Shown piece by piece: positions 56,649 to 64,000 of a DNA stretch of 64,000 nucleotides. A program made the translations under genes and the position numbers. Source of the stretch: Bacteroidetes bacterium HGW-Bacteroidetes-4 (GTDB taxonomy: Bacteria; Bacteroidota; Bacteroidia; Bacteroidales; SZUA-534); contig PHDD01000003.1 of assembly GCA_002840905.1 (NCBI GenBank), positions 136,376 through 200,375 on the forward strand, given 5' to 3'. Under the pieces are notes generated by a model that did not search any database, had not been told where the DNA came from, and saw only the letters and a list, made by a program, of their open reading frames with translations. The stretch's first letter is position 1; each line of letters opens with the position of its first letter.

Positions 56649-57101
56649 TTATTTGTTATAAATTATAAGGTAATCCCCGTCGGATACTACACGGTATTCT
56701 TTCAGTAAATATTTAGCTGGGCCACTGTTAGGTGTGCCAAAGCTTAATTCGTAGTTGCTTCCACAACAGGAGCAAATGGCACTGTTTATTTGGTTTTCGT
56801 TGGGGCTTACCTGACAGCCGGCTTCAATTTCGAAAGTGCAAGTAGCATCGTAAGCTTTAAATTCATGATTCCCCACATTGACCAATAAAATGCCATTATT
56901 GAGATATCCCTCATTGGAAATTACAACCACACCATAATCGTGTAAAAGTTCGGTGTATTCCGGATCGTAAATATATATGGGTTCAATATAAAAGGCGATA
57001 TCGGGAATGGGATGTTCGTTTTTTTTACTGCACGAATGGCAAGCAAAAAAGACTACCATTGTAAGCAGGTAAAAAATGGTTAATTTTGAGTTTTGCATCA
57101 T
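56649..57101 (-). CDS. Rieske-like lipoprotein lacking the histidine ligands
   Basis: A protein of 150 residues from the Met at 57101 (MMQNSKLTIFYLL); the frame is open to 57197, but that start would put about 32 polar residues before the signal sequence. A lipoprotein signal ends VVFFACHSCSK. The C-terminal domain resembles a Rieske fold: DATCTFEIEAGCQV, then ICSCCGSNYELSFG, then GPAKYLLKEYRV. In active proteins the ligands are C-x-H and C-x2-H, but here both histidine positions are replaced (F and C), so a normal [2Fe-2S] cluster is unlikely. The overlap of fold is inferred from the GPA..L ending. It converges on ahcY and diverges from 57137. Confidence 0.6.
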   Translation of the reverse strand: MMQNSKLTIFYLLTMVVFFACHSCSKKNEHPIPDIAFYIEPIYIYDPEYTELLHDYGVVVISNEGYLNNGILLVNVGNHEFKAYDATCTFEIEAGCQVSPNENQINSAICSCCGSNYELSFGTPNSGPAKYLLKEYRVVSDGDYLIIYNK

Positions 57102-57136
57102 CTTAGTTAAATTTTTGACCGGGAAGTTATAAAAAA

Positions 57137-57490
57137 ATGAGTATTTTGCATGGGTTGTTGTATATGAGTTTGTTTGTGTTAATTTCGGTTTCGGCACAGG
57201 GGCAAAGTAACAATCGCTATTCTGTCGACCTTAAGACACCTGACAAACGCAGGGTTCCACTGGAATATTTTATTAAACAAACCAAAACCGATTTAAAAAA
57301 CGCTTCCGAAATACGAAAAAAGCGGCGTTTAAATAAAAAAATATCGAAAAAGACACGAAAGCAAACCTACAACAATCAGACTAATGCGGTGAAAAAGCGC
57401 ATGCGTCGGTCTGAGAAAAAAGCCGATGAATTTAATGATGGAAAAGGATTTTTTAAAGAAAGAATAATTAAACTTTGCAGGCATGGATGA
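57137..57490 (+). CDS. Unknown small basic exported protein
   Basis: I do not recognise this 117-residue protein. It has a short signal-like N-terminus (MSILHGLLYMSLFVLISVSAQG) and a very basic mature part (KKRRLNKKISKKTRKQ, VKKRMRRSEKKADEF) predicted helical, possibly a coiled coil. Nucleic acid or acidic polymer binding is conceivable but not shown. It starts 35 bases from the divergent lipoprotein gene and overlaps the next gene by eight bases. Confidence 0.6.
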   Translation: MSILHGLLYMSLFVLISVSAQGQSNNRYSVDLKTPDKRRVPLEYFIKQTKTDLKNASEIRKKRRLNKKISKKTRKQTYNNQTNAVKKRMRRSEKKADEFNDGKGFFKERIIKLCRHG

Positions 57491-57869
57491 TTTAATTCAA
57501 ATACTTTTCTTTGTTTTAACCTTTGCACTTTTTGTATTTTCAGCCATTCGAAAACAAAAAAAGCCAAATAATAAACCGGCAAGTGCTGTTGAGGTTACCC
57601 TTGAGTCGTTATTTGGGATTCCTATGGTTGAAGAGCCTCAGCAAACCCAGGTAAATGATTATTTAACAAAGGAAGAAGAGGGGTATGAATTTGGAACTGA
57701 CGAAGGTGTTTCAGCAGCTAAACCTGAAATGGTGAATCAGTTGGTCGATGATGAAGTAAAAGAAGAAAAGGAATGGGAGGAAGAAAAATCGCAAAGCAAA
57801 ATAGCTCACGAATTTGATTTAAGAAAAGCAGTTATTTATTCCGAAATCTTAAATCGAAAAGTGTATTAA
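57483..57869 (+). CDS. Unknown membrane-anchored small protein
   Basis: I do not recognise this 128-residue protein. It has an N-terminal membrane helix (about 5-22, IQILFFVLTFALFVFSAI) and an acidic cytoplasmic or periplasmic tail (about 35-105) with DDEVKEEKEWEEEK, then a conserved-looking end KIAHEFDLRKAVIYSEILNRKVY. Proteins with this FDLRKAVIYSEIL-type end are common in Bacteroidetes next to housekeeping genes and lack a function. It overlaps the 57137 gene by eight bases, so they are coupled. Confidence 0.65.
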   Translation: MDDLIQILFFVLTFALFVFSAIRKQKKPNNKPASAVEVTLESLFGIPMVEEPQQTQVNDYLTKEEEGYEFGTDEGVSAAKPEMVNQLVDDEVKEEKEWEEEKSQSKIAHEFDLRKAVIYSEILNRKVY

Positions 57870-58016
57870 TTGGAATTCCAATTACAGGCACAGAATTTTT
57901 GGGAAGCAGATAAAAAACAACACTACAGTTTTTTACAGACTTGTAAAAGAGCCAAAGAATTGGTTAATTCTGAAATGATTTTAATGTTTTATTCATTATT
58001 CAGTAATTAATTTTAT

Positions 58017-58024
58017 TATATTTG
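58017..58024 (+). promoter_or_regulatory. -7 promoter element of greA
   Basis: TATATTTG is an exact TAnnTTTG, 78 bases before the greA start. The -33 region (about 57994) is A/T-rich without a TTTG. Confidence 0.55.
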
Positions 58025-58039
58025 TATTTCATAATGAAA

Positions 58040-58070
58040 GAGTCCCATGGTTTTCATGGGATTCTTTTTT
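58040..58070 (+). promoter_or_regulatory. Terminator-like leader hairpin before greA
   Basis: GAGTCCCATG / CATGGGATTC forms a ten-base-pair stem (one wobble) with a five-base loop, then TTTTTT. It lies between the promoter and greA and ends 31 bases before the start codon, which has an unusually clear GGAGG site. Confidence 0.75.
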
Positions 58071-58101
58071 CTTTTAGTTTAAACAGAAATGGAGGTTTAT
58101 T

Positions 58102-58578
58102 ATGGGTAAGCTGTCGTATATTACCAGCGAGGGCCTTAAAAAGCTTATAACCCAGGTGGAGCGCTTAAAATCGATTGATCGCCCACAAATTTCGCAGGCT
58201 ATAGCTGAGGCTCGTGATAAAGGAGACTTGTCGGAAAATGCAGAGTACGATGCCGCCAAAGAGGCTCAGGGCTTGCTTGAGCTTAAGATTTCGCAATTGG
58301 AGGAAACCATAAGGAATTCACGGGTAATCGATGAATCAAAACTTGATTATTCCTGTGTTCAGATTTTATCGAAAGTAAAAATTAAGAATCTGAAAAACAA
58401 CACCATAATGGAGTATGCCATTGTTTCGGAAACCGAAGCTGACCTCAAGCAAGGGAAAATGTCGATCAACACTCCCATTGCCTCAGGATTATTGGGGAAA
58501 AAGATTGGTGACACTGTTGAGGTGCAGGTTCCGTCAGGAATGATGAGTTTTGAAATTCTTGAAATTAATCCGATTTAA
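58102..58578 (+). CDS. greA: Transcription elongation factor GreA
   Basis: Binds the secondary channel of RNA polymerase and stimulates cleavage of backtracked RNA. The 158-residue protein has the coiled-coil N-terminus with the acidic tip (SENAEYDAAKEAQGLLE) and the FKBP-like C-terminal domain (LGKKIGDTVEVQVPSGMMSFEIL). The start follows GGAGGTTTATT, a strong Shine-Dalgarno for this organism. HIT follows after 11 bases. A terminator-like hairpin in the leader suggests regulation by termination. Confidence 0.95.
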   Translation: MGKLSYITSEGLKKLITQVERLKSIDRPQISQAIAEARDKGDLSENAEYDAAKEAQGLLELKISQLEETIRNSRVIDESKLDYSCVQILSKVKIKNLKNNTIMEYAIVSETEADLKQGKMSINTPIASGLLGKKIGDTVEVQVPSGMMSFEILEINPI

Positions 58579-58589
58579 ATTATTGAGTT

Positions 58590-58985
58590 ATGGCTTCAAT
58601 TTTTTCAAAAATTGTTAAAGGTGAAATTCCCAGCTACAAAATAGCAGAGGATGAGCATTATTATGCATTTTTAGACATTAATCCCTTGAAAAAAGGCCAT
58701 ACCTTAGTGATTCCCAAAAAGGAAGTGGATTATATTTTTGATTTGGATCCGGAAACGCTTTCGGGGCTGCATCTTTTTGCACAAAAAATTGCAAAAGCTA
58801 TCGATAAAGCAGTAAGCTGCACGCGAGTGGCTGTAGTTGTGCTTGGACTTGAAGTTCCACATGCGCACATTCATCTGATTCCGATGGATTCAGAAAGCGA
58901 CATTCGTTTTTCAAATCCGAAAATGAAGTTCACACCTGAGGAGTTTCAGGAAATTGCGTTACAAATACAAAAAAATTTGGTTTAA
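58590..58985 (+). CDS. HIT-family protein (histidine-triad hydrolase)
   Basis: A 131-residue nucleotide hydrolase or transferase of the HINT/Fhit superfamily. The triad is VPHAHIHLIPM near residue 90, with the catalytic middle histidine. The N-terminal SIFSKIVKGEIPSYKIAEDEHYYAFLDINPLKKGHTLVIPKK is standard for the branch cleaving adenosine phosphoramidates or dinucleoside polyphosphates. The substrate is not known. It follows greA by 11 bases, as in many Bacteroidetes, and ends at a bidirectional terminator. Confidence 0.92.
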   Translation: MASIFSKIVKGEIPSYKIAEDEHYYAFLDINPLKKGHTLVIPKKEVDYIFDLDPETLSGLHLFAQKIAKAIDKAVSCTRVAVVVLGLEVPHAHIHLIPMDSESDIRFSNPKMKFTPEEFQEIALQIQKNLV

Positions 58986-58990
58986 TAGTA

Positions 58991-59017
58991 ACGGTGCTCA
59001 CAAGGCACCGTTTTTTT
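58991..59017. terminator. Bidirectional terminator between HIT gene and ruvC
   Basis: ACGGTGC / GCACCGT with a seven-base loop and a following T run; ruvC on the minus strand stops just downstream. Confidence 0.85.
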
Positions 59018-59564
59018 ATTTTACCCGCCCCGGGTTTTGATTCATAAAATCTTTCCAGCTGTTGTAATTCTTTCCGTCGTTTTGTGGCTTGTTTTGATAA
59101 AAATGGCATAGTGCAGCAGCCAGTCCATCCGTAGCATCTAAATCGGCCGGAATTTCGTCGAAACGCAGCTCCTGTTTTAACATTTGAGCTACTTGTTCTT
59201 TCGATGCATTGCCATTTCCGGTAATGGCCATTTTTATTTTACGTGGTGCATATTCAAAAATGGGAATCTGACGCGACAAAGCAGCTGCTATGGCCACACC
59301 CTGAGCCCGTCCCAATTTTAACATCGATTGAACATTTTTTCCAAAGAAAGGGGCTTCAATGGCGAGTTCATCGGGCTTGAATGATTCAATAAGCCCAATT
59401 ACCCGCTCAAATATTTTGGATAGTTTTAAGTAATGGTCGTCAATCTTTTTAAGGTCGATTATACCCATAGTAAGTAACAGGGGTTTTTTATTAACCACCT
59501 CTATCACACCATAACCCATAAGGGTAGTTCCGGGATCGATACCTAAAATGATTCTTTCTTTCAT
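59016..59564 (-). CDS. ruvC: Holliday-junction endonuclease RuvC
   Basis: Cuts four-way junctions in recombination with RuvAB. The 182-residue RNase H-fold nuclease has acidic residues in ILGIDPGTT (first Asp), [10 protein letters not shown] (Glu), and the C-terminal [15 protein letters not shown] with the last two aspartates. [20 protein letters not shown] is the conserved central helix. It is followed by a serS terminator on the far side, and stands alone. Confidence 0.95.
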   Translation of the reverse strand: MKERIILGIDPGTTLMGYGVIEVVNKKPLLLTMGIIDLKKIDDHYLKLSKIFERVIGLIESFKPDELAIEAPFFGKNVQSMLKLGRAQGVAIAAALSRQIPIFEYAPRKIKMAITGNGNASKEQVAQMLKQELRFDEIPADLDATDGLAAALCHFYQNKPQNDGKNYNSWKDFMNQNPGRVK

Positions 59565-59654
59565 CCGGATAGCATTATTTTTCAGGTGTCAGCTGCCGCC
59601 CTTTCTGCAGGCAGGAACATCCGTGTTTTTTTACCGGTTTTTTAAAACAGATGC

Positions 59655-59685
59655 TTATTAAAAAGCAAAGCCCTGTTTCCAGGGC
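59655..59685 (-). terminator. Terminator of serS
   Basis: On the minus strand GCCCTG / CAGGGC with a GAAA-type loop is followed by TTTGCTTTTTAATA. Confidence 0.7.
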
Positions 59686-59695
59686 AGAACTTTTT

Positions 59696-60970
59696 TTATT
59701 TAATAAAATCGAACCCACAATAATCAACCAGCACTTTAGGTATTTTAATACCTTCGGGTGTTTGGTTGTTTTCGAGTAAAGCAGCTACAATTCGCGGAAG
59801 CGCTAAAGCACTGCCGTTTAACGTGTGAGCAAGTTGTGGTTTTTTCTGCTGCTCGTCTTTGTATCGTAACTTTAATCGGTTTGCCTGAAACGATTCAAAA
59901 TTTGAAACTGAACTAACTTCCAGCCATTTTTGCTGAGCGGCTGCATATACTTCAAAATCGTAGGTTAAGGCCGATGTAAAACTCATATCGCCACCACATA
60001 ACCGAAGAATCCGGTAAGGTAAACCCAGTTTCTGAATCAATGTCTCTACGTGATTTACCATGTATTCGAGCATTTCGTACGATTTATCGGGATGTTCCAG
60101 TGCAACAATTTCTACTTTGTCGAATTGGTGCAGGCGATTTAAACCGCGTACATCTTTTCCGTAACTCCCGGCTTCACGTCTAAAACAGGCACTATAAGCT
60201 GTGTTTTTTACCGGAAAATCATTGCTGTTTAAAATTACGTCGCGGTAAAGGTTAGTCACCGGAACTTCAGCGGTAGGAATTAAGTAGAGGTTATCGATAC
60301 CTACATGATACATTTGTCCTTCTTTGTCGGGCAATTGTCCGGTTCCAAAACCTGAAGCTTCGTTTACCATCAGGGGAGGCATAATCTCTTGAAATCCGGC
60401 TTTCTGATTTTCGTCTAAAAAAAAGTTTATAAGAGCACGCTGCAGGCGTGAGCCTTTGCCTTTGTATACAGGGAATCCGGCTCCGGTAATTTTCACACCC
60501 AATTCAAAGTCGATAATATCATAATCTTTGGCTAAATCCCAATGGGGTTTAACGTTGGCTGCCATAACAGGAATTTTGCCTCCTTCGCGAATAATTTCGT
60601 TGTCTTCGGCACCTTTTCCTTTAGGAACCGATGCGTGGGGTAAATTGGGAATTTGAACCAACAGTTGATGCAGGGCTAATTCAATTTCACTTAACCGGTT
60701 ACTCAATAGTTTAACTTCGTCTTTAAGCGATGTGCTCTTATCTTTTGCCGCGTTAGCCGCACCGGTATCACCACTTTTAAACAGTTGGCCAACTTCCCTC
60801 GATATCGAATTTATTTGGGCAAGCAAGTCGTCCTGCTCTTTTTGAGTGCTTTTCCGTTCATCATCTTTCGAAAGAATTTCTGAAACGAGTTTCTTCGCAT
60901 CAAAGTTTTTTACCAATAGACGATCAATAACATCCTGGGTGTTTTCTTGAATATATTTAAGTGTAAGCAT
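59696..60970 (-). CDS. serS: Seryl-tRNA synthetase
   Basis: Charges tRNA-Ser. The 424-residue class II enzyme has an N-terminal coiled-coil arm (about 30-105, KSTQKEQDDLLAQINSISREVG) that reaches the tRNA variable arm and a class II core with FYPVYKG-type GAGFPVYKGKGSRLQRALINFFL, motif 2 (YSACFRREAGSYGKDVRGLNRLHQF) and motif 3 (NGSALALPRIVAALLENNQT). It is 79 bases from rpmA, separated by a bidirectional hairpin, so it is probably a separate unit. Confidence 0.96.
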   Translation of the reverse strand: MLTLKYIQENTQDVIDRLLVKNFDAKKLVSEILSKDDERKSTQKEQDDLLAQINSISREVGQLFKSGDTGAANAAKDKSTSLKDEVKLLSNRLSEIELALHQLLVQIPNLPHASVPKGKGAEDNEIIREGGKIPVMAANVKPHWDLAKDYDIIDFELGVKITGAGFPVYKGKGSRLQRALINFFLDENQKAGFQEIMPPLMVNEASGFGTGQLPDKEGQMYHVGIDNLYLIPTAEVPVTNLYRDVILNSNDFPVKNTAYSACFRREAGSYGKDVRGLNRLHQFDKVEIVALEHPDKSYEMLEYMVNHVETLIQKLGLPYRILRLCGGDMSFTSALTYDFEVYAAAQQKWLEVSSVSNFESFQANRLKLRYKDEQQKKPQLAHTLNGSALALPRIVAALLENNQTPEGIKIPKVLVDYCGFDFIK

Positions 60971-60992
60971 ACAATAGATTTTTGGTAAAAAT

Positions 60993-61030
60993 AAAAAAAT
61001 CTCCTGATAAGCTTATCAGGAGACTTTTTT
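60993..61030. terminator. Bidirectional terminator between rpmA and serS
   Basis: The perfect palindrome TCTCCTGATA-AGCT-TATCAGGAGA (61000-61023) is flanked by A7 on one side and T-rich sequence on the other. It should end the rplU-rpmA transcript. Confidence 0.92.
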
Positions 61031-61053
61031 AATTATTGGGAAATAATATATTT

Positions 61054-61311
61054 CTATGCTTCAGGAAAAACAGAAACATAAGAGCGATCGTCTTTTTTCT
61101 TTCTGAATTGTACCGTGCCATCAATTAATGAAAACAAGGTATGGTCTTTTCCAATACCAACGTTTTCGCCCGGGTGATGTTGTGTACCACGTTGACGTAC
61201 CAGAATGTTTCCGGCAACTGCTTTTTGTCCTCCGTATATTTTTACCCCAAGCCGTTTACTTTCTGAGTCACGACCGTTACGGGAGCTACCCATTCCTTTT
61301 TTATGTGCCAT
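61054..61311 (-). CDS. rpmA: Ribosomal protein L27
   Basis: A component of the 50S subunit near the peptidyl-transfer centre. The 85-residue protein has the standard start [29 protein letters not shown] and [22 protein letters not shown]. It lacks the N-terminal pre-sequence cleaved in Firmicutes. It follows rplU by 20 bases, the universal order. Confidence 0.98.
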   Translation of the reverse strand: MAHKKGMGSSRNGRDSESKRLGVKIYGGQKAVAGNILVRQRGTQHHPGENVGIGKDHTLFSLIDGTVQFRKKKDDRSYVSVFPEA

Positions 61312-61331
61312 TTCTTAAATTGTTTTTTGGA

Positions 61332-61643
61332 TTAAGCGGTAATTTTTTCAATCTCAATTTGCGTATATTGTTGACGGTGACCGTTCATCTTTTGATAACC
61401 TTTTCTTCTTTTCTTTTTGAAAACAAGCACTTTATCACCTTTAACATGTGTCAACACCTTAGCAGATACTTTAGCTCCTTCAACAACTGGTTTTCCCACC
61501 GTTACTTTACCATCATTGTCAACAAGCAAAACTCTTTCAAAATCAACGGTTGAACCCTCTTCAGCATCCATTAAGTTTACATAAACTTTTGCTTTTTCTT
61601 CAACCTTAAGTTGTTGTCCTCCTATTTCTACTATTGCGTACAT
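61332..61643 (-). CDS. rplU: Ribosomal protein L21
   Basis: A 50S subunit protein. The 103-residue sequence begins [22 protein letters not shown] and has the basic RNA-binding end [26 protein letters not shown]. It is the first gene of rplU-rpmA and is driven by a strong promoter (61682-61712). Confidence 0.98.
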   Translation of the reverse strand: MYAIVEIGGQQLKVEEKAKVYVNLMDAEEGSTVDFERVLLVDNDGKVTVGKPVVEGAKVSAKVLTHVKGDKVLVFKKKRRKGYQKMNGHRQQYTQIEIEKITA

Positions 61644-61681
61644 CGCTCCAAATATTATTGTGTTTAAAATCTTTCGGACTG

Positions 61682-61712
61682 CAAAAGTATAAAAGTTTCA
61701 TTTATCTACAAA
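61682..61712 (-). promoter_or_regulatory. Promoter of rplU-rpmA
   Basis: The minus strand reads TTTG (61712-61709), 19 bases, then TACTTTTG (61689-61682), an exact match to both elements. The start codon is 39 bases from the -7 box. Confidence 0.85.
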
Positions 61713-61888
61713 TAATTGGCTTAAGAAATTTTGGTTTCTTTAAAAAATTGTTTTCATAATCAGTTTATTAACAGGGAAGGCTGCATAAAAGCTAAGTTTT
61801 TAACCGGTTTAGGCAGCCAAAATAATTTAGCATTCTTTTTTAAACCTATGAGATATTCATATATTTGTTAACCATAATTAAAGAACAA

Positions 61889-62473
61889 ATGGCGAAAATA
61901 CGATTAAAGGTACTAGGGCTCTCGTACAGCCAAACCCAAACAGGGGCTTATGCTCTGGTGCTGGCTGAGGAAAAGGGGGAGCGTCGGATTCCTATAATTA
62001 TTGGAGGTTTTGAGGCCCAGGCCATTGCAATTGAATTGGAAGCTTTAAAACCACCCCGGCCACTTACTCACGATTTGTTTGTGAATTTTGCCCTGGCTTT
62101 TAAAATTGAAATTCTTGAGGTTACCATACACCGTCTTGAAGAGGGAATATTTTATTCAGAGTTGCTTTGTGATAACGGAGCCTCCCGGATAAAAATTGAT
62201 GCGCGTACATCTGATGCGGTAGCACTTGCCATTCGTTTTGGATGCCCTATTTATACGACCAGCGATATACTGGACAAAGCGGGCATTATTCTACCAGTCG
62301 AAGAACGCATTAGAACCGATAAAGGAGAAAAGGCACGTACAACAGAAGTAAATTATGGTAAATACGCCCAATACTCCTTACAGGAGTTAAACGAAATGTT
62401 AGGAAAAGCCATTACTAACGAAGATTACGAAGAAGCGTCCGATATTCGTGATGAAATTAAGCGACGAAAATAA
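61889..62473 (+). CDS. Bifunctional nuclease family protein (DUF151) with UVR motif
   Basis: A 194-residue protein from the Met at 61889 (MAKIRLKVLGLSYSQTQTG); a longer frame begins at a TTG at 61865. The DUF151 domain (about 1-140) includes IPIIIGGFEAQAIAIELE and IDARTSDAVALAIRFGCPIYT, the core of the family, members of which have been reported as DNases/RNases. The end (about 160-194, LNEMLGKAITNEDYEEASDIRDEI) is a UvrB/UvrC-type helical motif. The combination is usual in Bacteroidetes. It stands upstream of the nucleoside permease in the same direction, 178 bases away. Confidence 0.9.
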   Translation: MAKIRLKVLGLSYSQTQTGAYALVLAEEKGERRIPIIIGGFEAQAIAIELEALKPPRPLTHDLFVNFALAFKIEILEVTIHRLEEGIFYSELLCDNGASRIKIDARTSDAVALAIRFGCPIYTTSDILDKAGIILPVEERIRTDKGEKARTTEVNYGKYAQYSLQELNEMLGKAITNEDYEEASDIRDEIKRRK

Positions 62474-62651
62474 GTGGGGCATTAGAAAATATTCCTTTAA
62501 TATAATAAATATAGGGAATGTTTTACCCGAAGAGGTGACAGACACAGAATAAAAATTCCTGTATTTGTCAGATTTTATTACCAACCTTATTTTTTTTATT
62601 AGTTTTACAGCCTTCTAATTAAGATGTTTTACTACGATATAATAAATTGAT

Positions 62652-63908
62652 ATGGGGATAAAAACTCGATTAATCGTGATGAACTTTTTACAGTTCTTCA
62701 TTTGGGGAGCATGGTTAATAACCATTGGTAATTATTGGTTTGAAACCAAACATTGGACATCTACTGATTTTGGAATTATTTTCTCAACCATGGGAATTGC
62801 CTCCTTGTTTATGCCCGCTTTGGCAGGTATGATTGCCGATAAATGGATAAACGCCGAAAAGCTTTATGCTATTTTGCACATACTCGGGAGTATTTGTATG
62901 TTTTTGATTCCACAAATTAACGATTCTACTGTATTCTTTTGGGGAATATTAGCCGCCATGGTTTTTTACATGCCCACCATAGCCCTAACCAATTCGGTTG
63001 CTTACACTGCGTTAAAAAATTACAACTACGATGTGATTAAAGCTTTTCCGCCCATCAGGGTTTTTGGTACCATCGGTTTTATTGCTGCCATGTGGGTGGT
63101 AAACCTTACCGGAAATAAGAGCTCCGAAAACATGTTTTATATTTCGGCCCTTACTTCACTAATACTTGGATTGTATGCGTTTACGCTGCCCAAATGTCCT
63201 CCTTTGGCTCAGGATTCAGGCAAAAAAGATTTGATTGAAGTATTGGGATTAAATGCATTTACGCTGTTCAAAGATCGAAAAATGGCTTTGTTCTTTGTGT
63301 TTTCAATGTTATTGGGAGCCGCACTTCAATTGACCAATGCATACGGCGATGTATTTCTGAGCGATTTTGCCAAAATTCCTCAATACATGGATTCATTTGT
63401 AGTAAAATATTCTACCATTATCATGTCAATTTCACAGATGTCGGAAACCTTATTTATATTGGCCATACCATTTTTCTTGAAACGCTATGGAATTAAAAAC
63501 GTGATGCTTATTAGCATGGTAGCCTGGGTGTTGCGTTTCGGATTCTTTGGTTTAGGAAACCCCGGCGATGGACTTTGGATGATTATTCTCTCTTGTGTGG
63601 TTTATGGAATGGCTTTCGACTTCTTCAATATTTCAGGTTCACTGTTTGTTGAAACGTCGACCAGCCCAAAAATCCGCTCAAGTGCTCAGGGTTTATTTAT
63701 GATGATGACCAACGGTTTTGGAGCCATATTTGGTTCGTGGACCAGTGGTTTAATTATCGATATGTTTTTTATTTCGCCCAACGGACAAAAAGAATGGGCC
63801 GGAATATGGTTGTCGTTTGCAGCCTACGCAACAATTGTTGCCATATTATTTGCCATATTCTTTAAACACAAGCACGACCCTAAAGTGGTAGAAAATTTAC
63901 AACATTAA
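62652..63908 (+). CDS. Nucleoside permease (NupG-like, NHS family of MFS)
   Basis: Imports nucleosides with protons. The 418-residue protein has 12 predicted membrane segments. N-terminal phrases MNFLQFFIWGAWLITIGNYWF and TMGIASLFMPALAGMIADKW, plus IRVFGTIGFIAAMW and the later GMAFDFFNISGSLFVE and SSAQGLFMMMTNGFGAIFGS, are typical of the nucleoside:H+ symporter family. The specific nucleoside cannot be told. A terminator follows at the window edge. Confidence 0.9.
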   Translation: MGIKTRLIVMNFLQFFIWGAWLITIGNYWFETKHWTSTDFGIIFSTMGIASLFMPALAGMIADKWINAEKLYAILHILGSICMFLIPQINDSTVFFWGILAAMVFYMPTIALTNSVAYTALKNYNYDVIKAFPPIRVFGTIGFIAAMWVVNLTGNKSSENMFYISALTSLILGLYAFTLPKCPPLAQDSGKKDLIEVLGLNAFTLFKDRKMALFFVFSMLLGAALQLTNAYGDVFLSDFAKIPQYMDSFVVKYSTIIMSISQMSETLFILAIPFFLKRYGIKNVMLISMVAWVLRFGFFGLGNPGDGLWMIILSCVVYGMAFDFFNISGSLFVETSTSPKIRSSAQGLFMMMTNGFGAIFGSWTSGLIIDMFFISPNGQKEWAGIWLSFAAYATIVAILFAIFFKHKHDPKVVENLQH

Positions 63909-63935
63909 CAAAGAATACTATATAACATAAAAAAT

Positions 63936-63968
63936 AAAACCCGGGGAGCAATTTTCGGGTTTTTTTTC
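63936..63968 (+). terminator. Terminator after the nucleoside permease
   Basis: AAACCCG / CGGGTTT stem with a 12-base loop, followed by T7. Confidence 0.8.
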
Positions 63969-64000
63969 TTACTTTCAAAGGGTCAAATTAAGGTAACTCT

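Overview
The window reads as a contiguous piece of chromosome from a member of the Bacteroidetes (Bacteroidota), most likely an environmental or marine member of the Marinilabiliales/Prolixibacteraceae type; the lineage below phylum level is inference. Evidence for the phylum: a secreted protein ends in a type IX secretion C-terminal sorting domain; promoters fit the TTTG / TAnnTTTG form; start codons mostly lack strong Shine-Dalgarno sites; and the gene sets are typical of the phylum (ftsX-DUF3098-uppP-truB-queA, HD hydrolase-lpxD, PAP2-like-rnr, DUF3352, DUF4834, MORN/YwqK proteins).

Layout. 1-8050 is a minus-strand methionine block: metY-metX-hom, then a GxxExxY gene between repeat hairpins, then metH running off the left edge. 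A promoter, a SAM-I-type riboswitch and a 38-codon leader ORF ending Cys-Met-His-Leu over a hairpin precede metY. 8270-8800 is a non-coding tandem array of 41-bp units, each an imperfect palindrome. 9040-19700 holds an unknown exported protein, a MORN-repeat protein, cysS, asnS, rpoN, a PAP2-like protein, rnr and an orphan TetR regulator with a palindromic site at its promoter. 19760-22150 (minus) holds lpxD and an HD hydrolase. 22310-27230 is rimP-nusA-infB with a terminator-like leader hairpin. 27250-35430 (minus) is a seven-gene surface-polysaccharide cluster (Wzx, AsnB-like protein, acyltransferase, DegT aminotransferase, WecF-like transferase, WecB, GT4). 35650-41990 holds a YfhO protein and ftsX-DUF3098-uppP-truB-queA. 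42116-44283 is the T9SS-exported protein, followed by a second non-coding array at 44338-44736: 19 units of exactly 21 bp, each with an invariant CG. 45000-48850 (minus) holds zupT, two unknown exported proteins and glyS. 49120-56650 holds a DUF3352 protein, a MntP-like protein, a DUF4834 protein, tRNA-Leu(CAA) with duplicated 5' fragments in its leader, dCMP deaminase, an S41 protease and ahcY. 56650-63970 holds a Rieske-like lipoprotein, two small unknown genes, greA (terminator-like leader hairpin), a HIT protein, ruvC, serS, rplU-rpmA, a bifunctional-nuclease family protein and a nucleoside permease.

How the genes fit together: hom, metX and metY take homoserine to homocysteine, metH methylates it, and the distant ahcY recycles S-adenosylhomocysteine. 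The SAM riboswitch probably senses the product of the pathway. The polysaccharide cluster has the parts for an acetamido-dideoxyhexose-containing glycan resembling enterobacterial common antigen. The rest is mostly translation, transcription and envelope housekeeping. No CRISPR array, complete insertion sequence, prophage or rRNA was seen. The least explained sequences are the two register-perfect non-coding arrays, the metY leader, and the tRNA-Leu leader.
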